Shown: one piece after another, positions 9,499 through 19,238 of the stretch
Numbering within the stretch: the stretch's first letter is position 1
Layout of the letters: each line of letters starts with the position of its first letter
DNA from: Paenibacillus sp. MAEPY2
GTDB lineage: Bacteria > Bacillota > Bacilli > Paenibacillales > Paenibacillaceae
DNA: 64,000 nucleotides
Direction of reading: 5' to 3'
NCBI RefSeq assembly: GCF_000499205.1
Contig: NZ_AWUK01000011.1
Span: 124,001-188,000, forward strand
Made by a program: the position numbers and the translations under genes
Notes under the pieces: generated by a model
Told to the model about the DNA's origin: nothing
Database searches by the model: none
What the model saw: only the letters and a program-made list of their open reading frames with translations

Positions 9499-9612
9499 AT
9501 GATGAAGCTGCCAGAGATTTCACTGGGGCTGTGGCAAATTATGAACCGGCCTCATGGCGGCAGCAGGGGTGGCCAAATTATATTTGAGGCGAAACCTATA
9601 CAATTCATTTAA
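9499..9612 (+). pseudogene. Truncated gene start (37 codons) after the glycosidase
   Basis: ATG 9499 has a good ribosome site (GGGGGGAC) 20 bp after the glycosidase stop, and the frame reads MMKLPEISLGLWQIMNRPHG before becoming ordinary sequence and stopping at 9612. This looks like the first exon-like scrap of a further operon gene cut off by a deletion. I do not recognise the family. Confidence 0.45.
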
Positions 9613-9703
9613 GTGAAACATTCTTTCTATGCCTATCAGTTGCCTGATAATGGAGCACCTTTAGATTTTATCCAAGACGCCAAGCCTCTTTTGATCTAAA
9701 AAT

Positions 9704-9745
9704 GGCCGGTTTCCTGGATGCTAAGGATACCGGCCTCTTATTACT
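9704..9745. terminator. Bidirectional terminator between convergent units
   Basis: GGCCGGT (9704-9710) pairs with ACCGGCC (9729-9735), extended by TCCT/AGGA, with T-rich sequence after it and A-rich sequence (CTAAAAAT) before it. It separates the plus-strand glycosidase operon from the minus-strand anti-sigma gene. Confidence 0.7.
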
Positions 9746-9796
9746 TTTTACCAATCTCGATATATACGCGTACATTCTCGCTTGTTGAATGGATTA

Positions 9797-10849
9797 TTAC
9801 TTCGATGGTGTTTCAGTTTTGTGCTCAATAATTTGTAATACTTTTGGTTCAACAGCTTTTAACATTTCTTCATTTGAACGATTGCTTTTTGGAACAACGC
9901 CATTTTTTTCACCTTGAATCTGTCCGTCAGCCTGCGCTTTTGCAATGACGTCAATCACTTGTTGTTTTGAGACATTTCTAGATGCTGCAATCTCCACAAC
10001 GGATTTACCCTTTGCTAATTCTTGTTTTAATTCTGTCGGGCTGATTTTAAGTAAAGCAAACAGTTTTTCATCGTTTAGATAGGCATCGGCAAAATAATCT
10101 GGTTTACCGTTTGTAGAGAAGAAACCTTCTACCTTCATGTTTGAAGGTGTAGTCTCACCTCCGATCAGAGAAACACTGATTGAATTGCCCTGAACAAATA
10201 CCTGGTAGAACGGTGTTGTTGATCCTTTTGTGCTGTAATTCAATACAAACGTTTTTTGATTCGGGTTCTCCATTTGCTCCATAGTAAACTCGTACTTTTC
10301 GATGTTACCATACAATTTATCAATGAGAATATCTACCTTCGACATGATTTCCTGATCGGTTAATGCAGTGAGCGGCTTCTCCTTAGGCTCCCAATTCTCT
10401 TGAATCACGTGTTCAATCGCACCGGTAATACCGTTTGTATGAAGTGTAATCTTTTTGCCGGTTCCTCCCTTTTCCTGTAGGATGATGCTTGTTTGAACAC
10501 CTTGAACGTTGCTTGCATCGATGATCTCAAACGCTTTTGTTTCGGGAAATGCGTTATACAGCTTCTCAAGTGCTGCTTTGGCAACCTCATCCGTCTTGAC
10601 TTGATCAGCAGTCATTGGTGTTCTGGTAAGTATATCAATCAAGGTAGGTGCCGCAAATGCTGCGCTTGGAATCAAAATCGCAACAGCAACAATTCCACCA
10701 ATCAATCGTTTTTTCATGGGTCTTCCGCTCCTTTTTCGTTGCAAATATTGAGAATAGGATTGTTCTATTCGATTGGAAATGGCCGGTGGGCACTCCACCG
10801 TTTCGGCTTCTTTGTGCAGATGTTCACGGATTTTGCGTTCAATAGTCAT
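9797..10849 (-). CDS. Membrane-anchored anti-sigma factor
   Basis: A 350-aa protein beginning MTIERKIREHLHKEAE. The start at 10849 overlaps the sigma gene by 11 bp (ATGACTATTGA), so the two are translationally coupled; longer in-frame openings run through the sigma gene. About 45 cytoplasmic residues ending in a basic stretch (QRKRSGRPMKKR) precede a single membrane segment (LIGGIVAVAILIPSAAFAA), followed by an extracytoplasmic part of ~270 residues. Near the C-terminus lies a helical motif ELKQELAKGKSVVEIAASRN that recurs in many secreted Firmicute proteins. By position and topology it should hold the ECF sigma factor inactive at the membrane until an envelope signal arrives. The signal is unknown. 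Confidence 0.8.
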   Translation of the reverse strand: MTIERKIREHLHKEAETVECPPAISNRIEQSYSQYLQRKRSGRPMKKRLIGGIVAVAILIPSAAFAAPTLIDILTRTPMTADQVKTDEVAKAALEKLYNAFPETKAFEIIDASNVQGVQTSIILQEKGGTGKKITLHTNGITGAIEHVIQENWEPKEKPLTALTDQEIMSKVDILIDKLYGNIEKYEFTMEQMENPNQKTFVLNYSTKGSTTPFYQVFVQGNSISVSLIGGETTPSNMKVEGFFSTNGKPDYFADAYLNDEKLFALLKISPTELKQELAKGKSVVEIAASRNVSKQQVIDVIAKAQADGQIQGEKNGVVPKSNRSNEEMLKAVEPKVLQIIEHKTETPSK

Positions 10850-11414
10850 TGATCTTTTCCATCCTTTCTGAGGGGAGACTCCATATGTTTTTTCGAAGCG
10901 CCTGCAGGCCAGCATGATATCTCGACTTGACTGTACCCAATGGAATATCGAGCACTGTCGCGATTTCCTCAAGCGTATAGTCATGAAAAAAGCGGAGGAT
11001 AATCACCGTTCGCTGTTTGTCGGTCAGTTTCTTAATGGCCTGCGATATCATGTCGTTGGTCCCATCCATCAACACCGCTGGTTGATCCCAATGAGGTTCT
11101 TCCCGAGAGAAGGAACGGATGCGTTCAAAAATTCGGAATCTCCGCCAGCTCTTGACCCGAAATCTCTGCACTTGACGGATCACCAAGCCGTGCAACCAGA
11201 AGTGGAAAGGTCTACTCGTATCGTAGTTGGCCAGTGAGGTCCACATTTGCATATAAATCTCATTCATGACATCTTCCCGATCCTGCTGATGATCCACCAG
11301 AAAGGTGACGGTCCGATAGACGTCCTGATAAGTGGCATCATACATCGTATGAAACGCCTGTTGATCACCATCCTTCATTTTTGTGAGTAATTGGTACATA
11401 TATTCACTTTCCAT
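10839..11414 (-). CDS. ECF-type RNA polymerase sigma factor
   Basis: A 191-aa sigma-70 family protein with only regions 2 and 4. Region 2 covers residues ~25-90 (DVYRTVTFLVDHQQDREDVM, then EIYMQMWTSL); region 4 covers ~125-175 (LTDKQRTVIILRFFHDYTLE, DIPLGTVKSRYHAGLQALRK). ATG 11414 is preceded by GGAGGG at 9-bp spacing. It is followed by its overlapping anti-sigma gene. On the minus strand a GAACC element sits about 60 bp upstream and may be an autoregulated -35, but no convincing -10 was seen. Confidence 0.9.
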   Translation of the reverse strand: MESEYMYQLLTKMKDGDQQAFHTMYDATYQDVYRTVTFLVDHQQDREDVMNEIYMQMWTSLANYDTSRPFHFWLHGLVIRQVQRFRVKSWRRFRIFERIRSFSREEPHWDQPAVLMDGTNDMISQAIKKLTDKQRTVIILRFFHDYTLEEIATVLDIPLGTVKSRYHAGLQALRKNIWSLPSERMEKINDY

Positions 11415-11898
11415 TCAGAGGGCCCTCCAGAGTAAGCAGCTTACACACTATATTGTCTCTCTAATCGGAAAAAGGTTCGGTGTTCTTTTTATTTTTTGCA
11501 TGCAAGCTTCGTCGGTCTATGCAACGACCATTCCATCTTCTCTAACATTGGGTAATCATGATGTAAAGAGTGAAGGGGAAGATGTATTTACCAAAGGGCG
11601 AACTTCCCGGAGAACGGGCCGGAATCCCAGATGCAATATGCGTACTCTTATATACTTTGGACTGCTTCCTCGCTTAACAAGGATACCCAACAAGACACGT
11701 CATAAATCGATATGTAGGCGCAGGGGACTAATTAATTCAGTCTCTTTTTTTGTTGATTTAGATTATCGTCGGTATAGAAAAAAATGAAACGACTTTTCAT
11801 TGAAGTGACGGACAGAATAGTTCCATTATGTGGTATTATTTGGATTGAAGTTAAAGCTCTACGGAGGACGTACAAAATATGTAGGAAAGGGTGTAATT
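11415..11898. other. Non-coding interval, no clear gene
   Basis: Almost 480 bp between divergent units. A plus-strand open frame (11383-11787) overlaps the sigma-gene leader, has no ribosome site and reads as low-complexity, non-protein-like sequence. Beyond the possible sigma promoter I see nothing I can support. Confidence 0.5.
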
Positions 11899-12237
11899 AT
11901 GAAATTAAATCATCTGAACCTAACAGTTACTGATGTTCCAGCTGCTCGCGAGTTTTTAGAGACTTATTTTGGTATGAGATGTGAAGGTACGAGAGGAAAC
12001 GCATTTGCAGTTATGTTTGATGATGAAGGCTTTATTCTGACTCTAATGAAGGGTAAAAATGTACTCTATCCAGTGACTTTTCATATCGGATTTCCCCAAC
12101 CGACCGAACAAGAGGTTGACAGGATATATTGTCTATTGAAAGACAATGGCTTCGAAGTAGACGCACCTAAGCATGCACACGGCTATACTTTTTATGTTGA
12201 AGCCCCTGGTGGATTTACTGTTGAAGTCTTATGTTAA
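11899..12237 (+). CDS. VOC (glyoxalase/dioxygenase) family protein
   Basis: A 112-aa single-module VOC protein: MKLNHLNLTVTDVPAAREFL at the N-terminus, then EGFILTLMKG and HIGFPQPTEQEVDRIYCLLK, ending FYVEAPGGFTVEVLC. The fold would dimerise to form a metal or ligand site (His4, Glu near the end). ATG 11899 follows GGAAAGGGTGTAATT. Function could be lactoylglutathione lyase-like, fosfomycin/bleomycin-type resistance or ligand binding; the sequence alone does not decide. Confidence 0.88.
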   Translation: MKLNHLNLTVTDVPAAREFLETYFGMRCEGTRGNAFAVMFDDEGFILTLMKGKNVLYPVTFHIGFPQPTEQEVDRIYCLLKDNGFEVDAPKHAHGYTFYVEAPGGFTVEVLC

Positions 12238-12342
12238 TCTCTAAGTTTGAGTGACTTTCACCATCAAATACTAATCGTATGGAAAAGAATCTAGATTGAC
12301 GATATACTAGCTATAACTGTTTTTTGTTGAGGTGAATTTCAA

Positions 12343-12903
12343 ATGGATGAAGTCAATGAATCAAAACAATTTGTATTACAAATCGGCGGTGCCTTGAAAA
12401 GGTACAGAAAAGAAAAAAATATGAGCTTAGATGACTTAGCCGAATTAACGGGCGTAAGCAAACTTACTCTTGGGAATATCGAACGTGGCGAGACCAATCC
12501 AACTTTGGCGATTATATGGAAAATTTCAAAAGGTATATCTTTACCGCTACTGGCTTTGTTCAAATCAGAAGAACCTGTTAGTTTGTATCGAGCAGGCGAA
12601 GGACTGCGATTTTCTAATGATCAAAAAAATTGGACCATTGAACCTGTCTTTAAAAGCAACGATATTGAAATGTGCCGGGCTTACTTACAGCCAAATAGCT
12701 CGTATTACCCTGAAGGTCATCATGTGAATACAACTGAAATTGCGACAGTAATGACTGGTTCCATTGAAATTCAAGTCAATGAAGAGATTTACACATTGAA
12801 TCAATATGATACGATCAGTTTTCGTGCAGATTCTCCTCACTCTTATACCAATCATACGAATAGCGAAACAGTGCTCCATATCTCCTTAAAGTATGGTTTC
12901 TAA
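12343..12903 (+). CDS. XRE-family regulator with C-terminal cupin sensor
   Basis: A 186-aa regulator. Residues ~10-70 form an HTH_3 domain (MSLDDLAELTGVSKLTLGNI, ERGETNPTLAIIWKISKG). Residues ~100-185 form a cupin barrel (TTEIATVMTGSIEIQVNEEI, FRADSPHSYTNHTN) with His residues typical of ligand or metal binding. ATG 12343 follows GAGGTGA at 7 bp. It lies upstream of, and in the same direction as, the exporter gene at 13123, but a terminator and a separate promoter lie between, so it may regulate that exporter rather than share its transcript. Confidence 0.92.
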   Translation: MDEVNESKQFVLQIGGALKRYRKEKNMSLDDLAELTGVSKLTLGNIERGETNPTLAIIWKISKGISLPLLALFKSEEPVSLYRAGEGLRFSNDQKNWTIEPVFKSNDIEMCRAYLQPNSSYYPEGHHVNTTEIATVMTGSIEIQVNEEIYTLNQYDTISFRADSPHSYTNHTNSETVLHISLKYGF

Positions 12904-12924
12904 AAATCGAAAATTCTACTTATG

Positions 12925-12970
12925 ATACAACTCCGAATTCCATGACAGGAATTCAGAGTTGTATTTTTGC
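12925..12970 (+). terminator. Rho-independent terminator after the XRE-cupin gene
   Basis: ATACAACTC-C-GAATTCC pairs with GGAATTC-A-GAGTTGTAT (one mismatch) around a 6-base loop, followed by TTTTTGCTTTT. Confidence 0.85.
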
Positions 12971-13005
12971 TTTTAGACGATTTTAATTATATTATAAAAT
13001 ACTTA

Positions 13006-13034
13006 TTGTAAATAATAATATACTATAATATACT
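13006..13034 (+). promoter_or_regulatory. Sigma-A promoter of the exporter gene
   Basis: TTGTAA (13006-13011), 17-bp spacer, TATACT (13029-13034) in an AT-rich region, about 90 bp upstream of the exporter ATG. Confidence 0.6.
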
Positions 13035-13122
13035 TTTGTTGTCCGCGCGGATGTTATTGCATCTTTTTTTCAATCAGCAGGAAACAAACAATACGTATAA
13101 ATTCAGAAAGGAGCATTGAAGA

Positions 13123-14364
13123 ATGCCGAACAAACAAAATAAAAAAACCGTACCATCTATAGGGTTTATCATTCTCGGCATTATTGTTATTGCAGCTAAT
13201 TTACGTACTCCCTTAACCTCGGTCGGGCCTTTAGTGAGTCTCATAAGGGATGACGTTCAAATTTCAAATACATTAGCAGGCCTCATAACAACGCTACCCT
13301 TGCTAGCCTTTGCTTTATTATCGCCTCTAGTACCAACATTAGGACGAAAGTATGGGGTTGAACGCATCATTTTGATTGCACTAATATTTCTGACTGTTGG
13401 TATTGTAATACGTTCTTTATCTGGCGCAGCTAATCTGTATATAGGGACTGCAATTCTTGGATTCGCAATTGCCGTATGTAATGTATTATTGCCAAGTATA
13501 ATCAAAAGAGATTTCCCAAATAAAATTGGTTCCATGACAGGTCTTTACTCCATTTCAATGAGTTTATGTGGAGCAATCGCATCAGGAATCAGTATACCGC
13601 TAGCCGTGAACGCAGGTCTAAAATGGGAGGGAGCATTGGGAATATGGGGGATTCTAAGCTTCGTATCGATCCTCTGTTGGTTACCCCAATTAAGAAATCA
13701 AACGAAGCAAACAGCCACGACGAGTCAACAGAATGCCAGCAACGATGTAAATGTTTGGCGATCCCCTCTTGCTTGGCAAGTAACCTTGTTTATGGGTATA
13801 CAATCCATGGTTTTCTATGTGTTGATCGCATGGTTGCCCGAAATTTTAAAGCAGCAAGGAATTGACTCCAACCAATCAGGATGGTACCTCTCGCTCATGC
13901 AGTTAGCCATGCTTCCATTTACCTTCCTTGTCCCCGTTATTGCTGGGCGTATGTCTAGCCAACGTTTGTTAGTGGTCATCACAACCACTTTGCTTTTGAC
14001 GGGAACGCTCGGACTTCTTTACGGAAGTTCCAATATCATATTGTTGTGGATCATCATACTCGGAATTGGCGGAGGCTTCGCCTTTAGTTTGTCCATGATG
14101 TTTTTTGGATTACGTACTGAAAATGCGCATCAAGCAGCCGAACTTTCTGGCATGGCGCAATCGATCGGATATCTTCTTGCCGCAGTCGGTCCTGCCCTTA
14201 TAGGATATCTGCATGATGCGACAAATAGTTGGAAACTGCCACTTTTCATTCTGCTTGGCGCTTCCGTCTTACTCTTTTTAGTCGGTATAGGAGCAGCAAA
14301 AAACCGTTTTGTAGGTAGCCGAGATAGATACGAGCTGCACGGAAAGGACGATAAATATGTTTGA
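13123..14364 (+). CDS. CynX/NimT-family MFS transporter
   Basis: A 413-aa major facilitator with about 12 membrane segments. The N-terminal signature AANLRTPLTSVGPLVSLI is the hallmark of the CynX/NimT (cyanate or 2-nitroimidazole transporter) family; the loop LSPLVPTLGRKYGVERII matches the inter-helix 2-3 motif. ATG 13123 follows AGAAAGGAGCATTGAAGA. The stop overlaps the next gene by 8 bp. The preceding XRE-cupin gene is a likely regulator. Substrate cannot be named from the sequence. Confidence 0.93.
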   Translation: MPNKQNKKTVPSIGFIILGIIVIAANLRTPLTSVGPLVSLIRDDVQISNTLAGLITTLPLLAFALLSPLVPTLGRKYGVERIILIALIFLTVGIVIRSLSGAANLYIGTAILGFAIAVCNVLLPSIIKRDFPNKIGSMTGLYSISMSLCGAIASGISIPLAVNAGLKWEGALGIWGILSFVSILCWLPQLRNQTKQTATTSQQNASNDVNVWRSPLAWQVTLFMGIQSMVFYVLIAWLPEILKQQGIDSNQSGWYLSLMQLAMLPFTFLVPVIAGRMSSQRLLVVITTTLLLTGTLGLLYGSSNIILLWIIILGIGGGFAFSLSMMFFGLRTENAHQAAELSGMAQSIGYLLAAVGPALIGYLHDATNSWKLPLFILLGASVLLFLVGIGAAKNRFVGSRDRYELHGKDDKYV

Positions 14365-14788
14365 AAACATTATTGTAGCCATTGATCAAGCGGAAATAAC
14401 GAACAAAATCCTCGATGCAACCGTTGAAATAGCCCGAAACAAACAAACTCAAGTTACCTTGATTAATGTCAGCCAGGAATATGTATCGAATGGCATGATA
14501 TATGTACCAGAGAATTTCTTGGAAGAAATATTGAACGAAATAGAGAAAGCGAGTTTGAAGCAATTACAACAAGCCAAATCCAAATTAAAATCTGCGGGGA
14601 TTAACCCGAAAACAGTTCATCTTAAGGGAAACCCTGCACATGAAATATTAAAATATGCAAGGGATACTGACCAGCAACTCATTATTATTGGAAGTCGTGG
14701 ACTAAGTGGCATAAAAGAAATGATGCTTGGAAGTGTCAGCCACAAGGTTTCACAGCTATCAAACTGCCCAGTCCTCATCGTGCATTAA
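14357..14788 (+). CDS. Universal stress protein, UspA family
   Basis: A 143-aa Usp domain starting MFENIIVAIDQAE and ending with the ATP-binding signature IGSRGLSG...LGSVSHKVSQ...CPVLIVH (G-2x-G-9x-G-S). It overlaps the exporter gene by 8 bp and must be co-translated with it. ATP-binding type by motif; role in stress survival is inferred from the family. Confidence 0.93.
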   Translation: MFENIIVAIDQAEITNKILDATVEIARNKQTQVTLINVSQEYVSNGMIYVPENFLEEILNEIEKASLKQLQQAKSKLKSAGINPKTVHLKGNPAHEILKYARDTDQQLIIIGSRGLSGIKEMMLGSVSHKVSQLSNCPVLIVH

Positions 14789-14856
14789 ATCTTTCGGGAA
14801 CTGCATAGATGATGGATGATTACACTAACGGGGAACACTAGTTGAATCAATAGTTT

Positions 14857-14910
14857 AAAACCTCCTACCTAAAGCAAAAGTATAATTATGCTCAAGTAGG
14901 GGGTTTTATT
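14857..14910 (+). terminator. Terminator after the exporter-Usp operon
   Basis: AAAACCTCCTAC (14857-14868) pairs with GTAGGGGGTTTT (14896-14907), one G-T pair, loop of 27 bases, continuing into TTTTATT. A decayed CTAACGGGGAAC repeat (14822-14848) lies just upstream. Confidence 0.7.
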
Positions 14911-14911
14911 A

Positions 14912-15006
14912 TGTCGAAGGACAAGAACATGGTCCGATCACGAATTAGACATATATCTAATTCGTTTCCACCCATAATGCATCAAGCGAACGGCGGCTAG
15001 TTTAAT
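14912..15006 (+). repeat. Modular dispersed repeat, copy A
   Basis: Starts TGTCGAAGGACAAGAACATG, contains the inner inverted repeat CGAATTAGA/TCTAATTCG (14941-14964) and ends in the second module ATCAAGCGAACGGCGGCTAG. The same order of modules recurs at 28359, and single modules recur elsewhere (see findings). Confidence 0.75.
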
Positions 15007-15055
15007 GACACTGGAGAAAAAGTCTGATAAATCTTGATATTATTATTCTAAACTA

Positions 15056-15256
15056 GATTGGCAGGGCTCGGCGGATGGACAAATTTTGATCAAGAACAAG
15101 GTTGAGTACTGGATCTATGATGTTACATTTGCCAAAAATATTGTAGAATTAGGTGCAGCTTTACGTGATAAGAGGTTGGAAGAACCCTATTACCCCGAAA
15201 ATAATTTCTCACCAAGTGATGCGTCTGTAAGCCTGAACAGATTGTGGTCAGGCTAG
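15056..15256 (+). pseudogene. C-terminal fragment of an unidentified protein
   Basis: An open frame without a start codon reads QGSADGQILIKNKVEYWIYD and continues protein-like through VELGAALRDKRLEEPYY to a stop at 15254. Codon use and amphipathic pattern look like true coding sequence truncated at the 5' side, beside repeat copy A. I do not recognise the family. A second short scrap (FVNHTGEEDRIPKDQF) lies at about 15339-15406 just before fbp. Confidence 0.5.
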
Positions 15257-15412
15257 CGTCTTTAGGCGGAGTTTGGCAACAGGGGGTTATACCATGATGG
15301 GGGAAGGTGATGCTGATATCACCACATAAATAATTTTACTTGTTTTGTTAACCATACAGGTGAAGAGGATCGCATTCCGAAAGACCAATTTTCCATACTT
15401 TCTTGAAGGGGG

Positions 15413-17353
15413 ATGTCTGTTTTGGATGAGCAGTTTCTAGATTTATTGGCCGAGAAATATGATACGGAAGAAAAAGTCATAACAGAGATCATCAACCTTG
15501 AAGCGATCTCCAATCTTCCCAAGGGAACTGAGCATTATGTCAGTGATTTGCATGGGGAGTTTCATGCTTTTCAGCATGTACTAAGAAACGGTTCGGGTAA
15601 TGTAAAGGAGAAAATCAAGGATTTATTCCGTGAGGTTTGGACAGATGATGAAATCAATGATTTTGCAGCTTTAGTTTATTATCCGGAAGAAAAAATACAG
15701 CTGGTTAAAGCAGACCTATGCAATAAACAAGCCTTGAACCGGTGGCATAGACAAACGATTGAACAAATGCTTAAGCTCGTTTCTTATGCCTCTTCCAAAT
15801 ATACGCGCTCGAAATTGCGCAAAGCTCTGCCGGAGCAGTTTATCTATGTTGTAGAAGAGCTTCTCTACAAAACAGATTCGACCAACAACAAGGATCCTTA
15901 TTATGAGGAAATATACCGGCAAATTATCTCCTTGGGCCAGGCGGACAAGCTCATTATCGGTCTAGCTTATACAACCCAGCGCCTAGTGGTTGACCATCTT
16001 CATGTGGTTGGAGATATCTATGACCGGGGGCCGGACCCCGATAAAATTATGGACACGCTAATCAACTATCATTCTGTAGACATTCAGTGGGGGAACCATG
16101 ATGTCCTGTGGATCGGCGCCTATGCGGGTTCCCTGGTCTGCCTTGCGAATATTATCCGGATCGGCGCCAGATACGACAATCTGGACATCATCGAAGACGT
16201 ATACGGAATCAATCTTCGCCCACTGCTAAACTTGGCGGAGAAATACTATGATGACAATCCGGCCTTCAGACCCAAGCTGCAGTCCGACCATAACGGTTCG
16301 GAGCAGGAAATTCTGCAGATTACCAAAATTCATCAAGCTATTGCCATGATCCAGTTTAAGCTTGAAATCCCGATTATCAAGAGACGCCCATACTTTAATA
16401 TGTCTGAAAGACTTCTGCTTGAGCAGATTGATTACGACAAAAATGAAATCAAAATCGGCGGAAAAACGTACCCGCTGGAAAACACCTGTTTCAGAGCCGT
16501 AAATCCGCAGCAGCCTGAACAATTGCTGGAGGAAGAACAGGATGTGATGGAAAAGCTGCTGTTTTCCGTGCAGCATTCCGAAAAGCTGGCCAAACATATG
16601 AATTTTCTTATGAAAAAGGGCAGTCTTTATTTAAAATACAACGGGAATTTGTTAATCCACGGCTGTATTCCTTTGGATGAAGAAGGAAACATGGAAGAAA
16701 TGCAGATTGAAGACAAGACGTATTCGGGGCGTCAGCTGCTCGATGTTTTTGAATATTACTTACGTTACTCCTTTGCGCATCTGGAAGAGACAGATGATCT
16801 AGCGACGGATATGGTGTGGTACATCTGGACAGGGGAATGTTCCTCGCTCTTTGGAAAGAGAGAAATGACCACTTTTGAACGGTACTTTATCCAGGATAAA
16901 GAATCCCATAAGGAGAGAAAGAACCCTTACTACTATTTACGTGAAAATGAGGAGATCTGCCGGAAAATCCTGCAAGAGTTTGATTTGAATCCGGATCATG
17001 GACATGTCATTAACGGTCACACGCCAGTTAAAGAAACTCGTGGAGAGAACCCCATTAAAGCCAACGGGAAAATGGTTGTCATTGACGGCGGTTTTTCCAA
17101 GGCCTATCAATCCACAACGGGCATCGCCGGATATACTTTGTTGTTTAATTCCTTTGGCATGCAGCTCGTCGCCCATCAGAAATTTAATTCAAAAGAAGAT
17201 GTGTTATGCAACGGAACGGACGTAATGTCTGTAAAAAGACTGGTGGATAAAGAACTGGAACGGAAGCTGGTAAGGGAAACCAATGTAGGGGAGAAGCTGC
17301 TGCAGAAAATTTCAAATTTGAAGGACCTCCTGGAATATCGCTACATGAAATAA
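15413..17353 (+). CDS. fbp: Fructose-1,6-bisphosphatase, class III
   Basis: Gluconeogenic phosphatase that hydrolyses fructose 1,6-bisphosphate, 646 aa, close to the ~640-670 usual for the Firmicute class III type. Metallophosphoesterase motifs are all visible: [20 protein letters not shown] near the N-terminus, [27 protein letters not shown], and [14 protein letters not shown] plus VIDGGF in the C-terminal half. It lacks ~20 N-terminal residues found in B. subtilis Fbp; a TGA lies in frame 9 bp upstream of ATG 15413, and the ribosome site GAAGGGGG abuts the ATG, so initiation may be weak. Monocistronic, followed by a terminator. Confidence 0.96.
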   Translation: MSVLDEQFLDLLAEKYDTEEKVITEIINLEAISNLPKGTEHYVSDLHGEFHAFQHVLRNGSGNVKEKIKDLFREVWTDDEINDFAALVYYPEEKIQLVKADLCNKQALNRWHRQTIEQMLKLVSYASSKYTRSKLRKALPEQFIYVVEELLYKTDSTNNKDPYYEEIYRQIISLGQADKLIIGLAYTTQRLVVDHLHVVGDIYDRGPDPDKIMDTLINYHSVDIQWGNHDVLWIGAYAGSLVCLANIIRIGARYDNLDIIEDVYGINLRPLLNLAEKYYDDNPAFRPKLQSDHNGSEQEILQITKIHQAIAMIQFKLEIPIIKRRPYFNMSERLLLEQIDYDKNEIKIGGKTYPLENTCFRAVNPQQPEQLLEEEQDVMEKLLFSVQHSEKLAKHMNFLMKKGSLYLKYNGNLLIHGCIPLDEEGNMEEMQIEDKTYSGRQLLDVFEYYLRYSFAHLEETDDLATDMVWYIWTGECSSLFGKREMTTFERYFIQDKESHKERKNPYYYLRENEEICRKILQEFDLNPDHGHVINGHTPVKETRGENPIKANGKMVVIDGGFSKAYQSTTGIAGYTLLFNSFGMQLVAHQKFNSKEDVLCNGTDVMSVKRLVDKELERKLVRETNVGEKLLQKISNLKDLLEYRYMK

Positions 17354-17371
17354 AAAAATACTGAAAGTACA

Positions 17372-17400
17372 AAAAGCCCCCCACCCGAGGGAGGCTTTTA
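17372..17400 (+). terminator. Terminator after fbp
   Basis: AAAAGCC-C-CCC pairs with GGG-A-GGCTTTT around ACCCGA, then TTTTAAG. Confidence 0.75.
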
Positions 17401-17447
17401 AGTTCTACTTAAAATAATGTCTGCAAATACGATTATTGTTCTGGATA

Positions 17448-17764
17448 TCAGTTGCGCTTGTACGACAGGGCGAATAGGAGGCCGCCAAACGTCAGGATCA
17501 TCGAACCTGTAATAAGCCAAGGCGCTCGATCCGTATAGAAGAGTACGATTAGAAAACCGACGATCCATCATGCATAGCCCGAACAACATCGCGGTGATAT
17601 GGCCCCGGCAGTCAGCCAGCATCCCGTCGAGCATTCCGAACAAGATTACGCTCAATGTGCCCGGGAACAGAATGCGTTTACGATGAAGCCTGTCGGACTC
17701 TCATCAGATAAGGCACGATGGAGAAAAAACCGGCGACCGTACCGAGCAGACAGCTTTGTCTCAT
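17448..17764 (-). pseudogene. Decayed small membrane protein gene
   Basis: Reading the minus strand and switching frame twice restores a plausible ~104-aa membrane protein: it starts at an ATG (17764) with GGAG 10 bp upstream, reads GTVAGFFSIVPYLMRVRQ, then KRILFPGTLSVILFGMLDGM, then WIVGFLIVLFYTDRAPWLIT and ends ALSYKRN at a stop at 17448. Frameshifts lie near 17680 and 17580. Each segment is hydrophobic and continuous in sense, which chance frames would not give. Family not recognised. Confidence 0.55.
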
Positions 17765-17933
17765 TCATACCGACTCCGTTATCATGCATGGTGAAAATGT
17801 TTCGAGCAGTGTAATCATGATCTGGATCGAATAGACTAATCGAAGTCACCGATAAAGGTGCCACATTATAATCCAATAGATAAGGCGGATTGGTCGTTCT
17901 GCAATCCGACTGTATTTCGGAAGGTGATCAACC

Positions 17934-19220
17934 TTGGACATTTTGACGAATTTGCTGGAACATTACGGGTATGGTCTTATTACTTTGTTTCTGTGCCTCG
18001 AAATGCTGGCATTGCCGCTTCCGGGGGAGATGCTGATGAGCTACATCGGCCTCTCTGTATATGAACAAAAGCTGAGCTGGCTCATCAGTATCGTGTCAGC
18101 CAGTTCAGGTGTCTTGACCGGAGTAACGCTTTCTTACTGGATCGGTTATCGTTTGGGAAGGCCGTACGTCGTGCGATATGGAAAACGCGTCCATCTTACA
18201 GAAGAACGCGTTGATAAGATGACTCTCTGGTTTGAGAAATATGGAGATAAGCTTCTTTTCGTAGCTTATTTCATCCCTGGAGTTCGACATATTACGGGGT
18301 ATTTTTGCGGCGTTACACGCATGCCGTTCAAGCGTTACGCACTCTATGTCTATACCGGCGCGATTTTTTGGGTGAGCTTGTTCATCTCCTTGGGTAAAGT
18401 GCTTGGTCCCAAATGGGAGCAGTATCATTCAACGGCCAACCGGTACATGATTATCTTCGGTATCGCATCGGCACTTCTGACCGGCGTAATCTATGTGTAT
18501 CGCAAGTATAAACGTCCGGTGGTGGAAGCACTGATGCAACTACTCATACATGCTGGGCGCCGCTTTAACTCGTTCGGTAGAGTTCGGTTTCTTTTGCTCG
18601 CTTCATTTGCCTTTTTCGTTTTGTTCTTCTCGCTGATGCTCGGTATAATCCAGGACTTTCTGGCTCAGGAATTTGGCCAGTTCGATGAGATCGTCTCCTA
18701 TCTGGTTGCAGCCACATTTGGAACCGAATGGAGTGAATGGATGAATGCCTTTGCGAAGTTCGGTACCCTTTATTTCTATGGTCCCTTGCTTGGATTAACA
18801 GCGCTTTGGATCGCATTGCGCAGCAAAGAGCGTAGGTTAGACTTAGTCTTTCTTGTATGGGTAGTTGCTGCAGGGGAGTTAATTGACGAAATTTTGCGCA
18901 TGGTTTTCCATCGTGGAGGGCCCATTACGGACGGCGTCCAGTTTATTAATACCTTCCCAAGCGAGGAAACGTTAGTTTCACTGACGGTATGCAGCTTTTC
19001 GGCTTTTCTATTGCTGAGATATTATAGCTTTCATTATATCCGTATGCCCATCATTATGTGCGTAATCCTGATTTGCCTTGGAGTAGGTATCAGCCAAATT
19101 TATTTCAAAGTGCAATATCCAAGCGATGTCTTTGCAGGATATGTATTCGGCGGAGTATGGGTCAGTCTTAATGTAATGCTTTTAGAGATTCTCCGAAAAT
19201 TGCGAACCGTTAGGGGATGA
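17934..19220 (+). CDS. DedA-family protein fused to a degenerate PAP2 domain
   Basis: A 428-aa membrane protein. TTG 17934 is the start: GGAAGGTGAT lies 7 bases upstream. Residues 1-200 are a DedA/SNARE-associated domain ([34 protein letters not shown]); such proteins act as lipid scramblases or flippases. Residues ~215-415 have the six-helix layout of a PAP2 phosphatase (undecaprenyl- or phosphatidate-phosphatase), but the three catalytic motifs are broken: [10 protein letters not shown] (Lys to Arg322, Arg to Gly329), PSEE (His to Glu345) and [12 protein letters not shown] (Arg to Gln388, His to Gln394). The fold should be kept while catalysis is lost. Monocistronic. Confidence 0.9.
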   Translation: MDILTNLLEHYGYGLITLFLCLEMLALPLPGEMLMSYIGLSVYEQKLSWLISIVSASSGVLTGVTLSYWIGYRLGRPYVVRYGKRVHLTEERVDKMTLWFEKYGDKLLFVAYFIPGVRHITGYFCGVTRMPFKRYALYVYTGAIFWVSLFISLGKVLGPKWEQYHSTANRYMIIFGIASALLTGVIYVYRKYKRPVVEALMQLLIHAGRRFNSFGRVRFLLLASFAFFVLFFSLMLGIIQDFLAQEFGQFDEIVSYLVAATFGTEWSEWMNAFAKFGTLYFYGPLLGLTALWIALRSKERRLDLVFLVWVVAAGELIDEILRMVFHRGGPITDGVQFINTFPSEETLVSLTVCSFSAFLLLRYYSFHYIRMPIIMCVILICLGVGISQIYFKVQYPSDVFAGYVFGGVWVSLNVMLLEILRKLRTVRG

Positions 19221-19238
19221 ATACATCATGTAAAGGAG

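Noticed and set aside
11383..11787. Open frame of 134 codons divergent from the sigma gene
   Set aside because: Begins inside the sigma gene leader, low-complexity product, no ribosome site.
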